Positions 6,284-13,629 of a DNA stretch of 13,996 nucleotides are shown piece after piece (the first letter of the stretch is position 1; every line of letters begins with the position of its first letter). The DNA is taken from positions 1-13,996 of the forward strand of contig CAJTOM010000065.1 in assembly GCA_910577915.1 (NCBI GenBank), given 5' to 3'. This stretch comes from an uncultured Oscillospiraceae bacterium (GTDB taxonomy: Bacteria > Bacillota > Clostridia > Oscillospirales > Oscillospiraceae). The notes under the pieces were generated by a model, which was not told where the DNA came from, did no database searches, and worked only from the letters and a program-made list of their open reading frames with translations. The position numbers and the translations under genes were made by a program.

Positions 6284-7447
6284 ATGGAAATCACACAAGG
6301 TACGCGCTTCGACACCCTGGGCCTGTCCCCGGAGATCATGCGCGCGCTGGAAAAAAAGGGCTACGCGCTCTCCACCCCCATCCAGGCCGGGTGCATCCCC
6401 CCCATGCTGGACTGGCAGGACGTTACCGCCAAGGCCCCCACCGGCACGGGGAAGACCTTCGCCTTCGGCATCCCCATCATCGAGCATGTGGATACCGACT
6501 CTGACCAGGTCCAGGCCGTCATCCTGGCCCCCACCCGGGAGCTGGCTATGCAGATTACCGCCGAGATGCGGGAGCTGGCCCAGTTCAAGCCGGGCATCCG
6601 CCTGGTCTGCCTCTACGGCGGCCAGCCCATCGGCAAGCAGATCGACGCGCTGAAAAAGCGGCCCCAGATCGTCATCGCCACCCCCGGCCGCCTGGGGGAC
6701 CACCTCAAGCGGCGCACAGTGCGCATCGACCAGGCGCAGACCGCCGTGCTGGACGAGGCGGACCGGATGCTGGACATGGGCTTCATCCACGACGTGACGA
6801 AGCTGCTGGACCAGATGAAGAACCGGAAGAACCTGGGCCTCTTCTCCGCCACCATCAGCCGTGAGGTGATGGACATCGCCTGGGTCTATCAGCGGGACGC
6901 GGTGGAGATCACCGTCCAGGCCGACGAGGAGAACAAGCCGGACATCCTCCAGTACCGCCTGGAGCTGACCATGAACGAGAAGGTGGACGCGGTGGAGCGG
7001 ATTCTGAACCTGGAGCAGTTTGACCGGGTGATGATCTTCTGCAACACCAAGGGCAACACTGAGCGGGTGACCAAGCTCCTGCAGATGCGGGGGGTGGACG
7101 CCCAGTGCATCCACGGCGACATCCCCCAGGAGAAGCGGGAGAAGGTCATGGCCCGGTTCCGCCGGGGGGAGCTGCGGGTGTTCGTGGCCACCGACGTGGC
7201 CGCCCGCGGCATCGACGTGGACGATGTGGACGCGGTGTTCAACTACGATGTACCGGACGAGAACGAGTACTACGTCCACCGCATCGGCCGCACCGGCCGG
7301 GCCAAGCGCCACGGCGTGGCCTACACCTTTGTCACCGACTACCCCGGTTTGGTGCGCCTGAACGACATCGCAAAGCACACCCGCAACCAGATTCAGCCGG
7401 TGAAGTTCGACGAAAACGGCCGTCTCGTCCCGGCCGAGGCCCGATGA
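6284..7447 (+). CDS. DEAD-box ATP-dependent RNA helicase
   Basis: 387 residues. The start at 6284 follows GAGGGA with a 6-base gap; an in-frame ATG at 6227 would add 19 residues but has no such site. All core motifs are visible: Q motif (FDTLGLSP, then TPIQ at 31-34), motif I APTGTGKT (51-58), Ia PTREL (83-87), TPGRL (133-137), DEAD (157-160), SAT (188-190), ATDVAARGID, and HRIGRTGRA (332-340). It should unwind or remodel RNA in ATP-dependent ribosome assembly, decay or cold adaptation in the cytoplasm. It ends about 47 residues after motif VI, so it lacks the basic or RNA-binding tail of DeaD/CshA-type enzymes and is nearest in build to a minimal RhlE-like helicase. The last four bases overlap the lipoprotein start (ATGA). 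A small hairpin (CCGT 6249-6252 with ACGG 6259-6262) lies in the leader. Confidence 0.95.
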   Translation: MEITQGTRFDTLGLSPEIMRALEKKGYALSTPIQAGCIPPMLDWQDVTAKAPTGTGKTFAFGIPIIEHVDTDSDQVQAVILAPTRELAMQITAEMRELAQFKPGIRLVCLYGGQPIGKQIDALKKRPQIVIATPGRLGDHLKRRTVRIDQAQTAVLDEADRMLDMGFIHDVTKLLDQMKNRKNLGLFSATISREVMDIAWVYQRDAVEITVQADEENKPDILQYRLELTMNEKVDAVERILNLEQFDRVMIFCNTKGNTERVTKLLQMRGVDAQCIHGDIPQEKREKVMARFRRGELRVFVATDVAARGIDVDDVDAVFNYDVPDENEYYVHRIGRTGRAKRHGVAYTFVTDYPGLVRLNDIAKHTRNQIQPVKFDENGRLVPAEAR

Positions 7448-9231
7448 GGCGCCGGCGCGTCCTGGCGGCCCTGCTGGCGGCCCTGCTGGCGCTGACCGCC
7501 TGCGGGAGCCGGAACGAGACGCCGGACACCCCCGCCCCCGACGACCAGGAGGCCGGGCCCCGCACCCTGGCCGTCCGCCTGGGGGATGCTCAGGATACCC
7601 TGGACCCCGCCTTCGTCACCGCCCAGGGCGGGGAGACCATCCTCTTCCACCTCTACGAGAACCTGATGCGCTGGACCGACGGCGGCGACGGCTGGGCCGT
7701 CCTGTCCCCCGGTCAGGCGGAGAGCTACACGGTGGAGACCGACTACGCCGGCAACGCCACCTACACCTTCACCCTCCGGGAGGGCATCGTCTGGTCCGAC
7801 GGCCGGGCCGTCACGGCGGAGGACTTCGTGGCCGCCTGGCGCCGCCTGGCGGACCCCGCCGTCGACGCCCCCCACCGGGAGCTGATGGCCGCCGTGTCCG
7901 GCTACAGCCAGGTCCAGAGCACCGGAGACCCCACACAGCTGGGGGTGTCCGCCCCCGATGAGCGCACCTTTGTGGCCACCCTCAACGGCAGCCGGGCCTA
8001 TTTTCTGGAGGAGCTGTGCGCGGGGGCGTACACCATGCCCCTCCGGGAGGACCTGCCGGCGGAGGCCGGCACCGTCACCAACGGGGCCTACACCGCCACC
8101 CACCTCAGCCGGAATCTGGTGACCTTAGAGCGCAGCGAGAGCTACTACGCCCCCGACGCCCAGGGCCCGGAGATCATAGAGTTCACCACCTGCGGGGACA
8201 GCGAGACGGACTACGCCGCCCTCCAGAGCGGAGAGCTGGATCTGGTGACCGGTCTGCCCGCCTCCGCCCTCCAGGAGCTGGCGGATACCGGCCTGTGGAC
8301 CCCGGAGCCTGTGACCGCCGCCTACGGCGTGCTGCTCAACACCCAGCAGCCCCCCTTCGACGACCCCAACGTCCGCCAGGCCTTCCTCCTGGCGGTGGAC
8401 ACCCAGGCCCTAGCCCTCCAGACGGGGGATCTGACAAATCGGGCCGCCGCGGGTCTGGTGCCCTACGGCGTGGCCGACTACGGCGAGCGCGCCCAGCCCG
8501 TGGAGAAGGAGGAGCCGGCCGAGCCGGCCCTGCCCGACCCCAACGCCCCCCCGCCTCCGGAGGAGCCGGACCCCGTCTGCTGGGACTTCCGCACCCACAG
8601 CCTGGAGAAGGTCACCAGCAGCGCCGCCCGTGACTACACTGCGGACTGCCTCCGGGCCCAGGCCCTGCTGGCCCAGGCGGGCTACGCCGGCGGCGGCGGC
8701 TTCCCCCTGGTGGAGTATCTCTATGTGAGCTCCGACCTGGGCGACGCGGTGGCCCGAGCCCTCCAGACCATGTGGGAGGAGCAGCTGGGCGTCGCCGTGA
8801 CGGTGCGGGGCGTGAGCCAGGAGGAGTACGACGCCGCCCTGGTCCCCGCCCCCCAGGAGGAATCCTCCGGCACGGGGGAGGCCCAGCCCCGGACCACCGG
8901 CAGCTACGCCATGGCCGCCCAGATCTTCACCGTCCCTTACAGCGACGCCGGCCCCCTGCTGTGGCGCTGGTACGGCAGCGGTGCGGGGAACGTGTGCGGC
9001 TACCGAAGCGACGCCTTTGACATCCTGCTGGACGCCGCCAGGGCCGCCATCTCCCCCGAGGCGCGGGACGCCTATCTCCACGACGCCGAGGCCATCCTGC
9101 TCTCCGACGCACCGGTCATCCCCCTGCTCAGCCTGGGGGGCAGCTACCGGCTGGCCGACGGGCTCGCCGGCCTCTACCGCGCCCCGGACGGCGTCTACTT
9201 CCTGTACGGCGTCCAGCCGGAGGCCGGCTGA
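7444..9231 (+). CDS. OppA-family peptide-binding lipoprotein (SBP_bac_5)
   Basis: 595 residues. The start ATG at 7444 overlaps the helicase stop (ATGA) with GAGG just upstream, which implies translational coupling. The N-terminus MRRRRVLAALLAALLALTAC is a lipoprotein signal with lipobox LTAC and lipidated Cys20, so it is exported and membrane-anchored. The mature part matches family 5 extracellular solute-binding proteins: LAVRLGDAQDTLDPAF, HLYENLMRW, YTFTLREGIVWSDGRAVTAEDFVAAWRRL, and later LLNTQQPPFDDPNVRQAFLLAVD (split here as LLNTQQPPFDDP and NVRQAFLLAVD). Such proteins deliver oligopeptides or similar ligands to an ABC importer; no permease or ATPase gene is in the window, so it is orphaned or serves a distant transporter. 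Two Pro/Glu-rich inserts (residues ~350-377 and ~467-487) are unusual. The ligand cannot be deduced. No clear terminator follows. Confidence 0.92.
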   Translation: MRRRRVLAALLAALLALTACGSRNETPDTPAPDDQEAGPRTLAVRLGDAQDTLDPAFVTAQGGETILFHLYENLMRWTDGGDGWAVLSPGQAESYTVETDYAGNATYTFTLREGIVWSDGRAVTAEDFVAAWRRLADPAVDAPHRELMAAVSGYSQVQSTGDPTQLGVSAPDERTFVATLNGSRAYFLEELCAGAYTMPLREDLPAEAGTVTNGAYTATHLSRNLVTLERSESYYAPDAQGPEIIEFTTCGDSETDYAALQSGELDLVTGLPASALQELADTGLWTPEPVTAAYGVLLNTQQPPFDDPNVRQAFLLAVDTQALALQTGDLTNRAAAGLVPYGVADYGERAQPVEKEEPAEPALPDPNAPPPPEEPDPVCWDFRTHSLEKVTSSAARDYTADCLRAQALLAQAGYAGGGGFPLVEYLYVSSDLGDAVARALQTMWEEQLGVAVTVRGVSQEEYDAALVPAPQEESSGTGEAQPRTTGSYAMAAQIFTVPYSDAGPLLWRWYGSGAGNVCGYRSDAFDILLDAARAAISPEARDAYLHDAEAILLSDAPVIPLLSLGGSYRLADGLAGLYRAPDGVYFLYGVQPEAG

Positions 9232-9255
9232 GCCCCGCCGGGAAATTCCGCCTGT

Positions 9256-9269
9256 GTTGCTTCTGCAAC
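9256..9269. repeat. Short inverted repeat upstream of cooS
   Basis: GTTGC TTCT GCAAC is a perfect 5-bp inverted repeat with a 4-nt spacer. It touches the proposed -35 region and could be a regulator site or a weak hairpin at the end of the lipoprotein transcript. It lacks a T tract, so I do not call it a terminator. Confidence 0.3.
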
Positions 9270-9297
9270 TGCCTGCTTGCCCGGTCTGGGGTATGAT
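9269..9297 (+). promoter_or_regulatory. Proposed promoter of the cooS operon
   Basis: A good -10 box TATGAT (9292-9297) has a poor -35, CTGCCT (9269-9274, 3 of 6), at 17 bp. A weak -35 is common in regulated promoters. The Rex-like operator begins 4 bases after the -10, over the expected transcription start. Confidence 0.5.
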
Positions 9298-9301
9298 AAG
9301 T

Positions 9302-9319
9302 TCGTGAACCATTTAACAA
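9302..9319. promoter_or_regulatory. Rex-type redox operator
   Basis: TCGTGAACCATTTAACAA matches the Rex pattern TTGTKAA-N4-TTAACAA at 13 of 14 defined positions (only C9303 differs). It lies over the transcription start, where a repressor would act. Rex binds DNA when the NADH/NAD+ ratio is low and releases it when NADH rises, so the operon would be switched on under reducing conditions. This fits an operon ending in an NAD(P)H-flavin oxidoreductase. The pattern is recalled from the family literature; binding is inferred. Confidence 0.65.
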
Positions 9320-9371
9320 TATGTTTGCTTTCACCACGCCACCACAATACGACAGAGGAGGATCACCCCTT

Positions 9372-11261
9372 ATGAACAGCTGTACCGACTGCCTCAGCCG
9401 CAACACCTGCCCCAGCGCGGATAAGCCCATGGAGAACTATATCCGCTCCCTCCCCCTGGAGACCGCCCACCACCGGGTGGAGAACCAGAAGACCAAGTGC
9501 GGCTTCGGCCTCCAGGGCGTGTGCTGCCGCCTGTGCGCCAACGGTCCCTGCCGCATCACCCCCACCTCCCCCCGGGGCATCTGCGGGGCCAGCGCCGACA
9601 CCATCGTGGCCCGGAACTTCCTGCGGGCCGTGGCCGCCGGCTCCGGCTGCTACATCCACGTGGTGGAGAACACCGCCCGCCAGCTGAAGAACACCGGCCT
9701 CCACAGGGACAAGATCCGCAGCGAGAAGGCCCTGAACCACCTGGCGGAGCTCTTTGGCGTCACCGGGAGCGACAAGTACGATCTGTGCGTGAAGGTGGCG
9801 GACGCGGTGCTCTCCGACCTCTACCGCCCGGAGTACGAGGGCATGGAGCTGGTGGAGAAGCTGGCCTACGCCCCCCGGGTGAAGCGCTGGAAGGAGCTGG
9901 GCATCATGCCCGGCGGCGCCAAGGGCGAGGTCTTCAACAACATCGTCAAGACCTCCACCAACCTCAGCTCCGACCCGGTGGAGATGCTGGTGAGCTGCCT
10001 GCGCCTGGGTGTGTCCACGGGCCTGTATGGCCTGCAGCTGACCAACCTGCTCAACGATGTGGTGCTGGGCGACCCTGAGATCCGCCCCGCCCCTGTGGGC
10101 ATGAACGTCATCAACCCCGACTACATCAACATCCTCATCACCGGCCACCAGCACTCCCTGTTCACCTACATCCAGGACCGCCTCCTGGACGAGGACGTAG
10201 TGGCCAAGGCCCAGGCTGCGGGAGCCAAGGGCTTCAAGCTGGTGGGCTGCACCTGCGTGGGCCAGGACCTTCAGCTGCGGGGGGCCCACTACACCGAGAT
10301 CTTCGACGGCCACGCCGGCAACAACTACATCTCCGAGGCGGTGCTCTCCTGCGGGGCCATCGACGCGGTCCTCAGCGAGTTCAACTGCACCCTCCCCGGC
10401 ATCGAGGCCATCTGCGACGAGCTGAAGATCAAGCAGATCTGCCTGGACGTGGTAGCCAAGAAGGCCAACGCGGAGTACATCCCCTTCAACTATGAGACCC
10501 GTCAGGCCGACGGCGACCGGATCATCGACGAGATCATCGCCGCCTACAAGGCCCGCCGGGGCAGTGTGCCCATGAACCTCTTCGCGGACCACGGCAACAA
10601 GAACACCCTCACCGGTGTCAGCGAGGGCAGCCTGAAGGCCTTCCTGGGTGGCAGCTGGAAGCCCCTCATCGACCTCATCGTGGCCGGGAAGATCAAGGGC
10701 CTGGCCGGCGTGGTGGGCTGCTCCAGCGTGGCCTACGGTCACGACACCCTCACCGCCGAGCTGACCAAGGAGCTCATCGCCAAGGACATCCTGGTCCTGA
10801 CGGCGGGCTGCTCCTCCGGCGGCCTGGAGAACATCGGGCTGATGACCCCCGAGGCCGCCGATCTGGCGGGCCCCAACCTGCGGGCCGTGTGCAAAGAGCT
10901 GGGGATTCCTCCGGTGCTGAACTTCGGTCCCTGCCTGGCCATCGGCCGGCTGGAGATCGTGGCCACCGAGATTGCCGAGGAGCTGGGCGTGGATCTGCCC
11001 CAGCTGCCCCTGGTCCTATCCGCCGCCCAGTGGCTGGAGGAGCAGGCCCTGGCGGACGGCGCCTTCGCCCTGGCCCTGGGCCTGCCCCTGCACCTGGGCG
11101 TGCCGCCCTTCATCACCGGCAGCAAGCTGGTGACCAAGGTCCTCACCGAGGACATGGTGGGCCTCACCGGCGGCCGGGTCATCGTGGACGGCGACGGGAA
11201 GCGCGCCGCCGGCACTCTGGAAGCCATCATCGAGGAGAAGCGCAAGGCCCTGCACATTTGA
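9372..11261 (+). CDS. cooS: CooS-family Ni-CO dehydrogenase, divergent active site
   Basis: 629 residues, the usual CooS length. Start 9372 follows AGGAGG (9356-9361). Family features: D-cluster Cys43 and Cys51, B-cluster Cys52, Cys55, Cys60 and Cys71 (KCGFGLQGVCCRLCANGPC), and C-cluster candidates His259/His261, Cys295, Cys339, Cys450, Cys480 and Cys521. Canonical enzymes are homodimers oxidising CO to CO2 at a Ni-Fe-S cluster and passing electrons to a CooF-type ferredoxin. By spacing from these cysteines, the catalytic Lys (Lys563 of C. hydrogenoformans CODH-II) is Gln558, His93 is Tyr94, Ile567 is Asp562, and the His96/His99/His102 chain is Val97/Asn100/Arg103. The family call is firm, but CO oxidation is doubtful: it may be a CODH-V-like or hybrid-cluster-like reductase. 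It is first in an operon with a polyferredoxin (16-base gap) and an FAD reductase. No acsB, cooC or cooJ is seen. Confidence 0.93.
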   Translation: MNSCTDCLSRNTCPSADKPMENYIRSLPLETAHHRVENQKTKCGFGLQGVCCRLCANGPCRITPTSPRGICGASADTIVARNFLRAVAAGSGCYIHVVENTARQLKNTGLHRDKIRSEKALNHLAELFGVTGSDKYDLCVKVADAVLSDLYRPEYEGMELVEKLAYAPRVKRWKELGIMPGGAKGEVFNNIVKTSTNLSSDPVEMLVSCLRLGVSTGLYGLQLTNLLNDVVLGDPEIRPAPVGMNVINPDYINILITGHQHSLFTYIQDRLLDEDVVAKAQAAGAKGFKLVGCTCVGQDLQLRGAHYTEIFDGHAGNNYISEAVLSCGAIDAVLSEFNCTLPGIEAICDELKIKQICLDVVAKKANAEYIPFNYETRQADGDRIIDEIIAAYKARRGSVPMNLFADHGNKNTLTGVSEGSLKAFLGGSWKPLIDLIVAGKIKGLAGVVGCSSVAYGHDTLTAELTKELIAKDILVLTAGCSSGGLENIGLMTPEAADLAGPNLRAVCKELGIPPVLNFGPCLAIGRLEIVATEIAEELGVDLPQLPLVLSAAQWLEEQALADGAFALALGLPLHLGVPPFITGSKLVTKVLTEDMVGLTGGRVIVDGDGKRAAGTLEAIIEEKRKALHI

Positions 11262-11277
11262 GAGGGGGATTGCTGAC

Positions 11278-11751
11278 ATGAAACGAATCTTTATCGACCC
11301 CGCCAAGTGCGACGGTTGTAAAAACTGCACCGTCGCCTGTATGGCCTCCCACGCCGACATGACGCCCCGCCGGGGGAGCCTGGACGAGCTGCGCGCCGCC
11401 GTCTACGCCCTGGATCTCACCGACCCCAACACCCAGTCCCGCAACCGCATCCTCACCGACGGCCGGGGCGGCTACAGCCCTCTCTTCTGCCGCCACTGCG
11501 ACGTCCCCGACTGCGCGGGGGCCTGTATGAGCGGCGCGCTGACAAAAAATATGGAAAATGGGCTGGTGGAGTATAACGCGGACAAATGCGCGGCATGCTA
11601 TATGTGCGTGATGAACTGCCGCTACGGCATTCCGTCCATCACCCCGGACCGGAAGCGGATGGTTAAGTGCGACTTCTGCGTCCATCTGGAGGAGGGCCCC
11701 GCCTGCGTGCGGGCCTGCCCCAAGCAAGCCATTGAAGTGAGGGAGGTGTGA
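11278..11751 (+). CDS. CooF/HycB-type four-cluster ferredoxin
   Basis: 157 residues. The start follows GAGGGGG with an 8-base gap. Sixteen cysteines fall in four groups: Cys11/14/17/21, Cys71/74/79/83, Cys104/107/110/114 and Cys131/134/143/147. This is the pattern of the electron-transfer subunits CooF, HycB and DmsB, which hold four [4Fe-4S] clusters by pairing groups 1 with 4 and 2 with 3. No signal peptide is seen, so it acts in the cytoplasm. It lies 16 bases after the CooS-like gene and 2 bases before the FAD reductase gene, so it most likely carries electrons between the two. It resembles CooF by context; I withhold the symbol because a CO-dependent role is not certain. Confidence 0.92.
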   Translation: MKRIFIDPAKCDGCKNCTVACMASHADMTPRRGSLDELRAAVYALDLTDPNTQSRNRILTDGRGGYSPLFCRHCDVPDCAGACMSGALTKNMENGLVEYNADKCAACYMCVMNCRYGIPSITPDRKRMVKCDFCVHLEEGPACVRACPKQAIEVREV

Positions 11752-11753
11752 GC

Positions 11754-12983
11754 ATGGAGCGATTTGTCATCATCGGCGCCGGCGCCGCCGGCATCAGCGC
11801 CGCCCAGGTCCTCCGGGAGTTCCGCCCCAAGGACGTTATCACCGTAATCTCCATCGATGAGCATATCCACTCCCGCTGTATGCTCCACAAGTTCCTGGGC
11901 CGCGAGCGGACGGTGGAGGGCATCAATTTCGTCGGAGAGGACTTCTTCGAGAAGAACGACATCTACCACATCCCCTGTCAGACGGTCAGCCGGGTGGATA
12001 CCGAAGCCAAGCTGGTCTATTACGGCGAGGGGTACAGCGTCCCCTATGACAAGCTGCTCATCGCCACCGGCTCCGGGTTCTTCATTCCCCCCATCCCCCA
12101 CTTCCGGGAGGCCCCCAACGTCTTCGGCTTCCGGGATCTCAGCGACGCGCTGAAGATCGACGAGGCCTTCGGCAAGGGCAAGCGGGTGTTCATCGTGGGT
12201 TCCGGCCTGGTGGGTCTGGACGCGGCCTCGGCCCTCTGCCACCGCGGCGCGGAGATCACCATCGCCGAGATGGCCCCCCGGGTGATGCCCCTCCAGACCG
12301 ACGACTACGCCGCCGGCGTCTATCAGAAGGTCTTCGAGGACCAGGGCTGCCGGTTCCTGCTGGGCATCGGGGCCACGGACGCGGTGGTGGACGGCGAGGG
12401 GAACATCACCGAGGTGATCCTCTCCACCGGGGAGCACGTGCCCTGCGACTTCATCATCATGGCCGCCGGGGTGCGGCCCCGGATCCAGATCGCCCAGGCC
12501 AGCGGCATCAAGGCCGAGCGGGCCATTGAGGTGGACGACCGCCTGCGCACCTCCGCCCCGGACGTGTACGCGGCGGGGGACTGCACCGGCCTCTCCGGCG
12601 TGTGGCCTGACGCCATGGCCCAGGGCAAGGCGGCGGCGGAGAACATGGCCGGCGTCGACACGGTGTATGAGAAGCCCTATCCCTTCAAGAACACCAGCAA
12701 TTTCTTCGGCGTGACCATGCTGAGCGTGGGCCGGATGGACCTGACCGAGGGCGCGGATGTGATCGTCCACAAGACGCCCACGGAGTACAAGAAGGCCATT
12801 ATCACCGATGGCAAGCTCACCGGCTACCTGTCCATGGGAGACATCTCCAACCACGGACTGTATCTGCATCTCATCAAAAACGGGATTGATGTCAGCGATA
12901 AGAAGGACCAGATTTTCCGTCTGACCTTCGCGGATTTCTACGGCATCAACGAGAAAAACGGCGAATACGTCTATACGGTCTGA
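11754..12983 (+). CDS. FAD-dependent NAD(P)H oxidoreductase of the CODH module
   Basis: 409 residues. ATG at 11754 has GGGAGG 7 bases upstream; a GTG at 11748 overlapping the ferredoxin stop (GTGA) is possible and adds two residues. The fold is a pyridine nucleotide-disulfide/NADH-rubredoxin reductase type: FAD Rossmann motif GAGAAG (8-13), ATGS (104-107), NAD(P) Rossmann motif GSGLVG (149-154) with Glu172 at the end of the second strand (favouring NADH), and FAD-closing VYAAGDC (271-277). Cys42 in HSRCMLHKFL is where related CoA-disulfide reductases hold their active cysteine, but the surroundings differ. CooS-CooF-FAD reductase sets are known from several anaerobes and are thought to link the Fe-S enzyme to NAD(P)H. 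Here it could pass electrons from NADH to the CooS-like protein or the reverse. Confidence 0.92.
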   Translation: MERFVIIGAGAAGISAAQVLREFRPKDVITVISIDEHIHSRCMLHKFLGRERTVEGINFVGEDFFEKNDIYHIPCQTVSRVDTEAKLVYYGEGYSVPYDKLLIATGSGFFIPPIPHFREAPNVFGFRDLSDALKIDEAFGKGKRVFIVGSGLVGLDAASALCHRGAEITIAEMAPRVMPLQTDDYAAGVYQKVFEDQGCRFLLGIGATDAVVDGEGNITEVILSTGEHVPCDFIIMAAGVRPRIQIAQASGIKAERAIEVDDRLRTSAPDVYAAGDCTGLSGVWPDAMAQGKAAAENMAGVDTVYEKPYPFKNTSNFFGVTMLSVGRMDLTEGADVIVHKTPTEYKKAIITDGKLTGYLSMGDISNHGLYLHLIKNGIDVSDKKDQIFRLTFADFYGINEKNGEYVYTV

Positions 12984-12993
12984 CCATTAACAG

Positions 12994-13031
12994 CCAGCGC
13001 CGGAGTCCTCTAAGGACTCCGGCGCTGGTTT
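12994..13031 (+). terminator. Terminator of the cooS operon
   Basis: A perfect 15-bp stem (12994-13008 with 13014-13028, arms starting CCAGCGCCGG and ending CCGGCGCTGG) has loop TCTAA and is followed by TTTGCTG. The T run is short but the stem is very stable. It lies between converging genes; on the minus strand it is followed by CTGTTAA, so it may serve both weakly. Confidence 0.85.
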
Positions 13032-13035
13032 GCTG

Positions 13036-13569
13036 TCACCGGTACAAGATCAGGCTGAACCAGGTGACAATATTGCCGCCGGCCTGAAAGTCGATGCCGT
13101 ATTTCTCAGCGGTGTCGATGATGAGGATGCCATGGCTCTCCACGCAGGGGAACATGCGCTCCGGGTGGCGGCAGGGCCCGTCGGGATATGTACATTGCGC
13201 GCAGACGGCGCAGGACTCCGTGGACAGGGGATAGGTCTCCACCCCCTGGTTCTGCAACAGTACGTTGACCCGCCGGGTGATCTCCTCGTGGTCCGTCCGG
13301 GCAGCCAGGGTACCCTCCAGATCGGCGATGTCCGCCACTTCGCTCATGGTGGTCAGCATCAGGGCGCGGGGGTAGGCGAGACAGCGCTCCCTGCACGCCT
13401 CCACAGTCCCCACCGCCGGAGGACAGGCCCAGCTTGTGCCATAGCGGGGACAGTCCAGCTGGCAGACGGACCGCACCCGCGGGGAGAAGGTCAGCTCCGC
13501 CGTCTCAAAAAATTCGTATTGCACAATTGGCAATTCACCCATTTGCTTTTCAAGCAGCTCACGATTCAG
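13036..13569 (-). CDS. DUF2284 cysteine-rich metal-binding protein, probable CTG start
   Basis: 177 residues if begun at the CTG at 13569-13567. GGAGG (13578-13582) sits exactly 8 bases before it, and a promoter (TATACT) starts transcription only ~25 bases upstream, excluding longer forms. The first in-frame ATG (13542) has no good ribosome-binding site and would drop nine residues that read as normal coding sequence (NRELLEKQ). Cysteines occur in two blocks: Cys36, Cys40, Cys49, Cys59, Cys63 (within CPRYGTSWACPP) and Cys120, Cys123, Cys126, Cys133, Cys142 (CAVCAQCTYPDGPC). These match DUF2284, a predicted metal- or Fe-S-binding family of anaerobes with no settled function. No signal peptide or membrane segment. 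It converges on the cooS operon, so co-regulation is not implied. Confidence 0.85.
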   Translation of the reverse strand: MNRELLEKQMGELPIVQYEFFETAELTFSPRVRSVCQLDCPRYGTSWACPPAVGTVEACRERCLAYPRALMLTTMSEVADIADLEGTLAARTDHEEITRRVNVLLQNQGVETYPLSTESCAVCAQCTYPDGPCRHPERMFPCVESHGILIIDTAEKYGIDFQAGGNIVTWFSLILYR

Positions 13570-13577
13570 GGGAAGCA

Positions 13578-13582
13578 CCTCC
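13578..13582 (-). promoter_or_regulatory. Ribosome-binding site that decides the CTG start
   Basis: GGAGG on the minus strand, 8 bases before CTG at 13569. The in-frame GTG overlaps this site, and the first ATG is 35 bases away, so CTG is the only initiation-like codon at a working distance. Confidence 0.6.
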
Positions 13583-13600
13583 GTTCGGGGATATGGTATG

Positions 13601-13629
13601 AGTATATCATGTGAGAAGCGCAGAGGGAA
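13601..13629 (-). promoter_or_regulatory. Promoter of the DUF2284 gene
   Basis: On the minus strand TTCCCT (13629-13624, 3 of 6 for -35) is followed after 17 bp by TATACT (13606-13601, 5 of 6 for -10). Transcription would begin near 13594, giving a short leader that carries GGAGG. Confidence 0.6.

Noticed and set aside
6062..7378. 438-residue minus-strand open frame over the helicase gene
   Set aside because: Its His/Val/Leu/Gly/Asp-rich composition is the usual antisense shadow of a GC-rich gene; the + strand has all helicase motifs.
9321..9371. Longer start for cooS at 9321
   Set aside because: The extra 17 residues would include the ribosome-binding site AGGAGG (9356-9361), and 9321 directly abuts the Rex-like operator.
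9363..10742. 459-residue minus-strand open frame over cooS
   Set aside because: Low-complexity Gly/Ala/Val/His sequence antisense to a well-supported enzyme; no ribosome-binding site or family features.
11622..12869. 415-residue minus-strand open frame over the FAD reductase
   Set aside because: Antisense shadow; the + strand frame has both Rossmann motifs and the FAD-closing motif.
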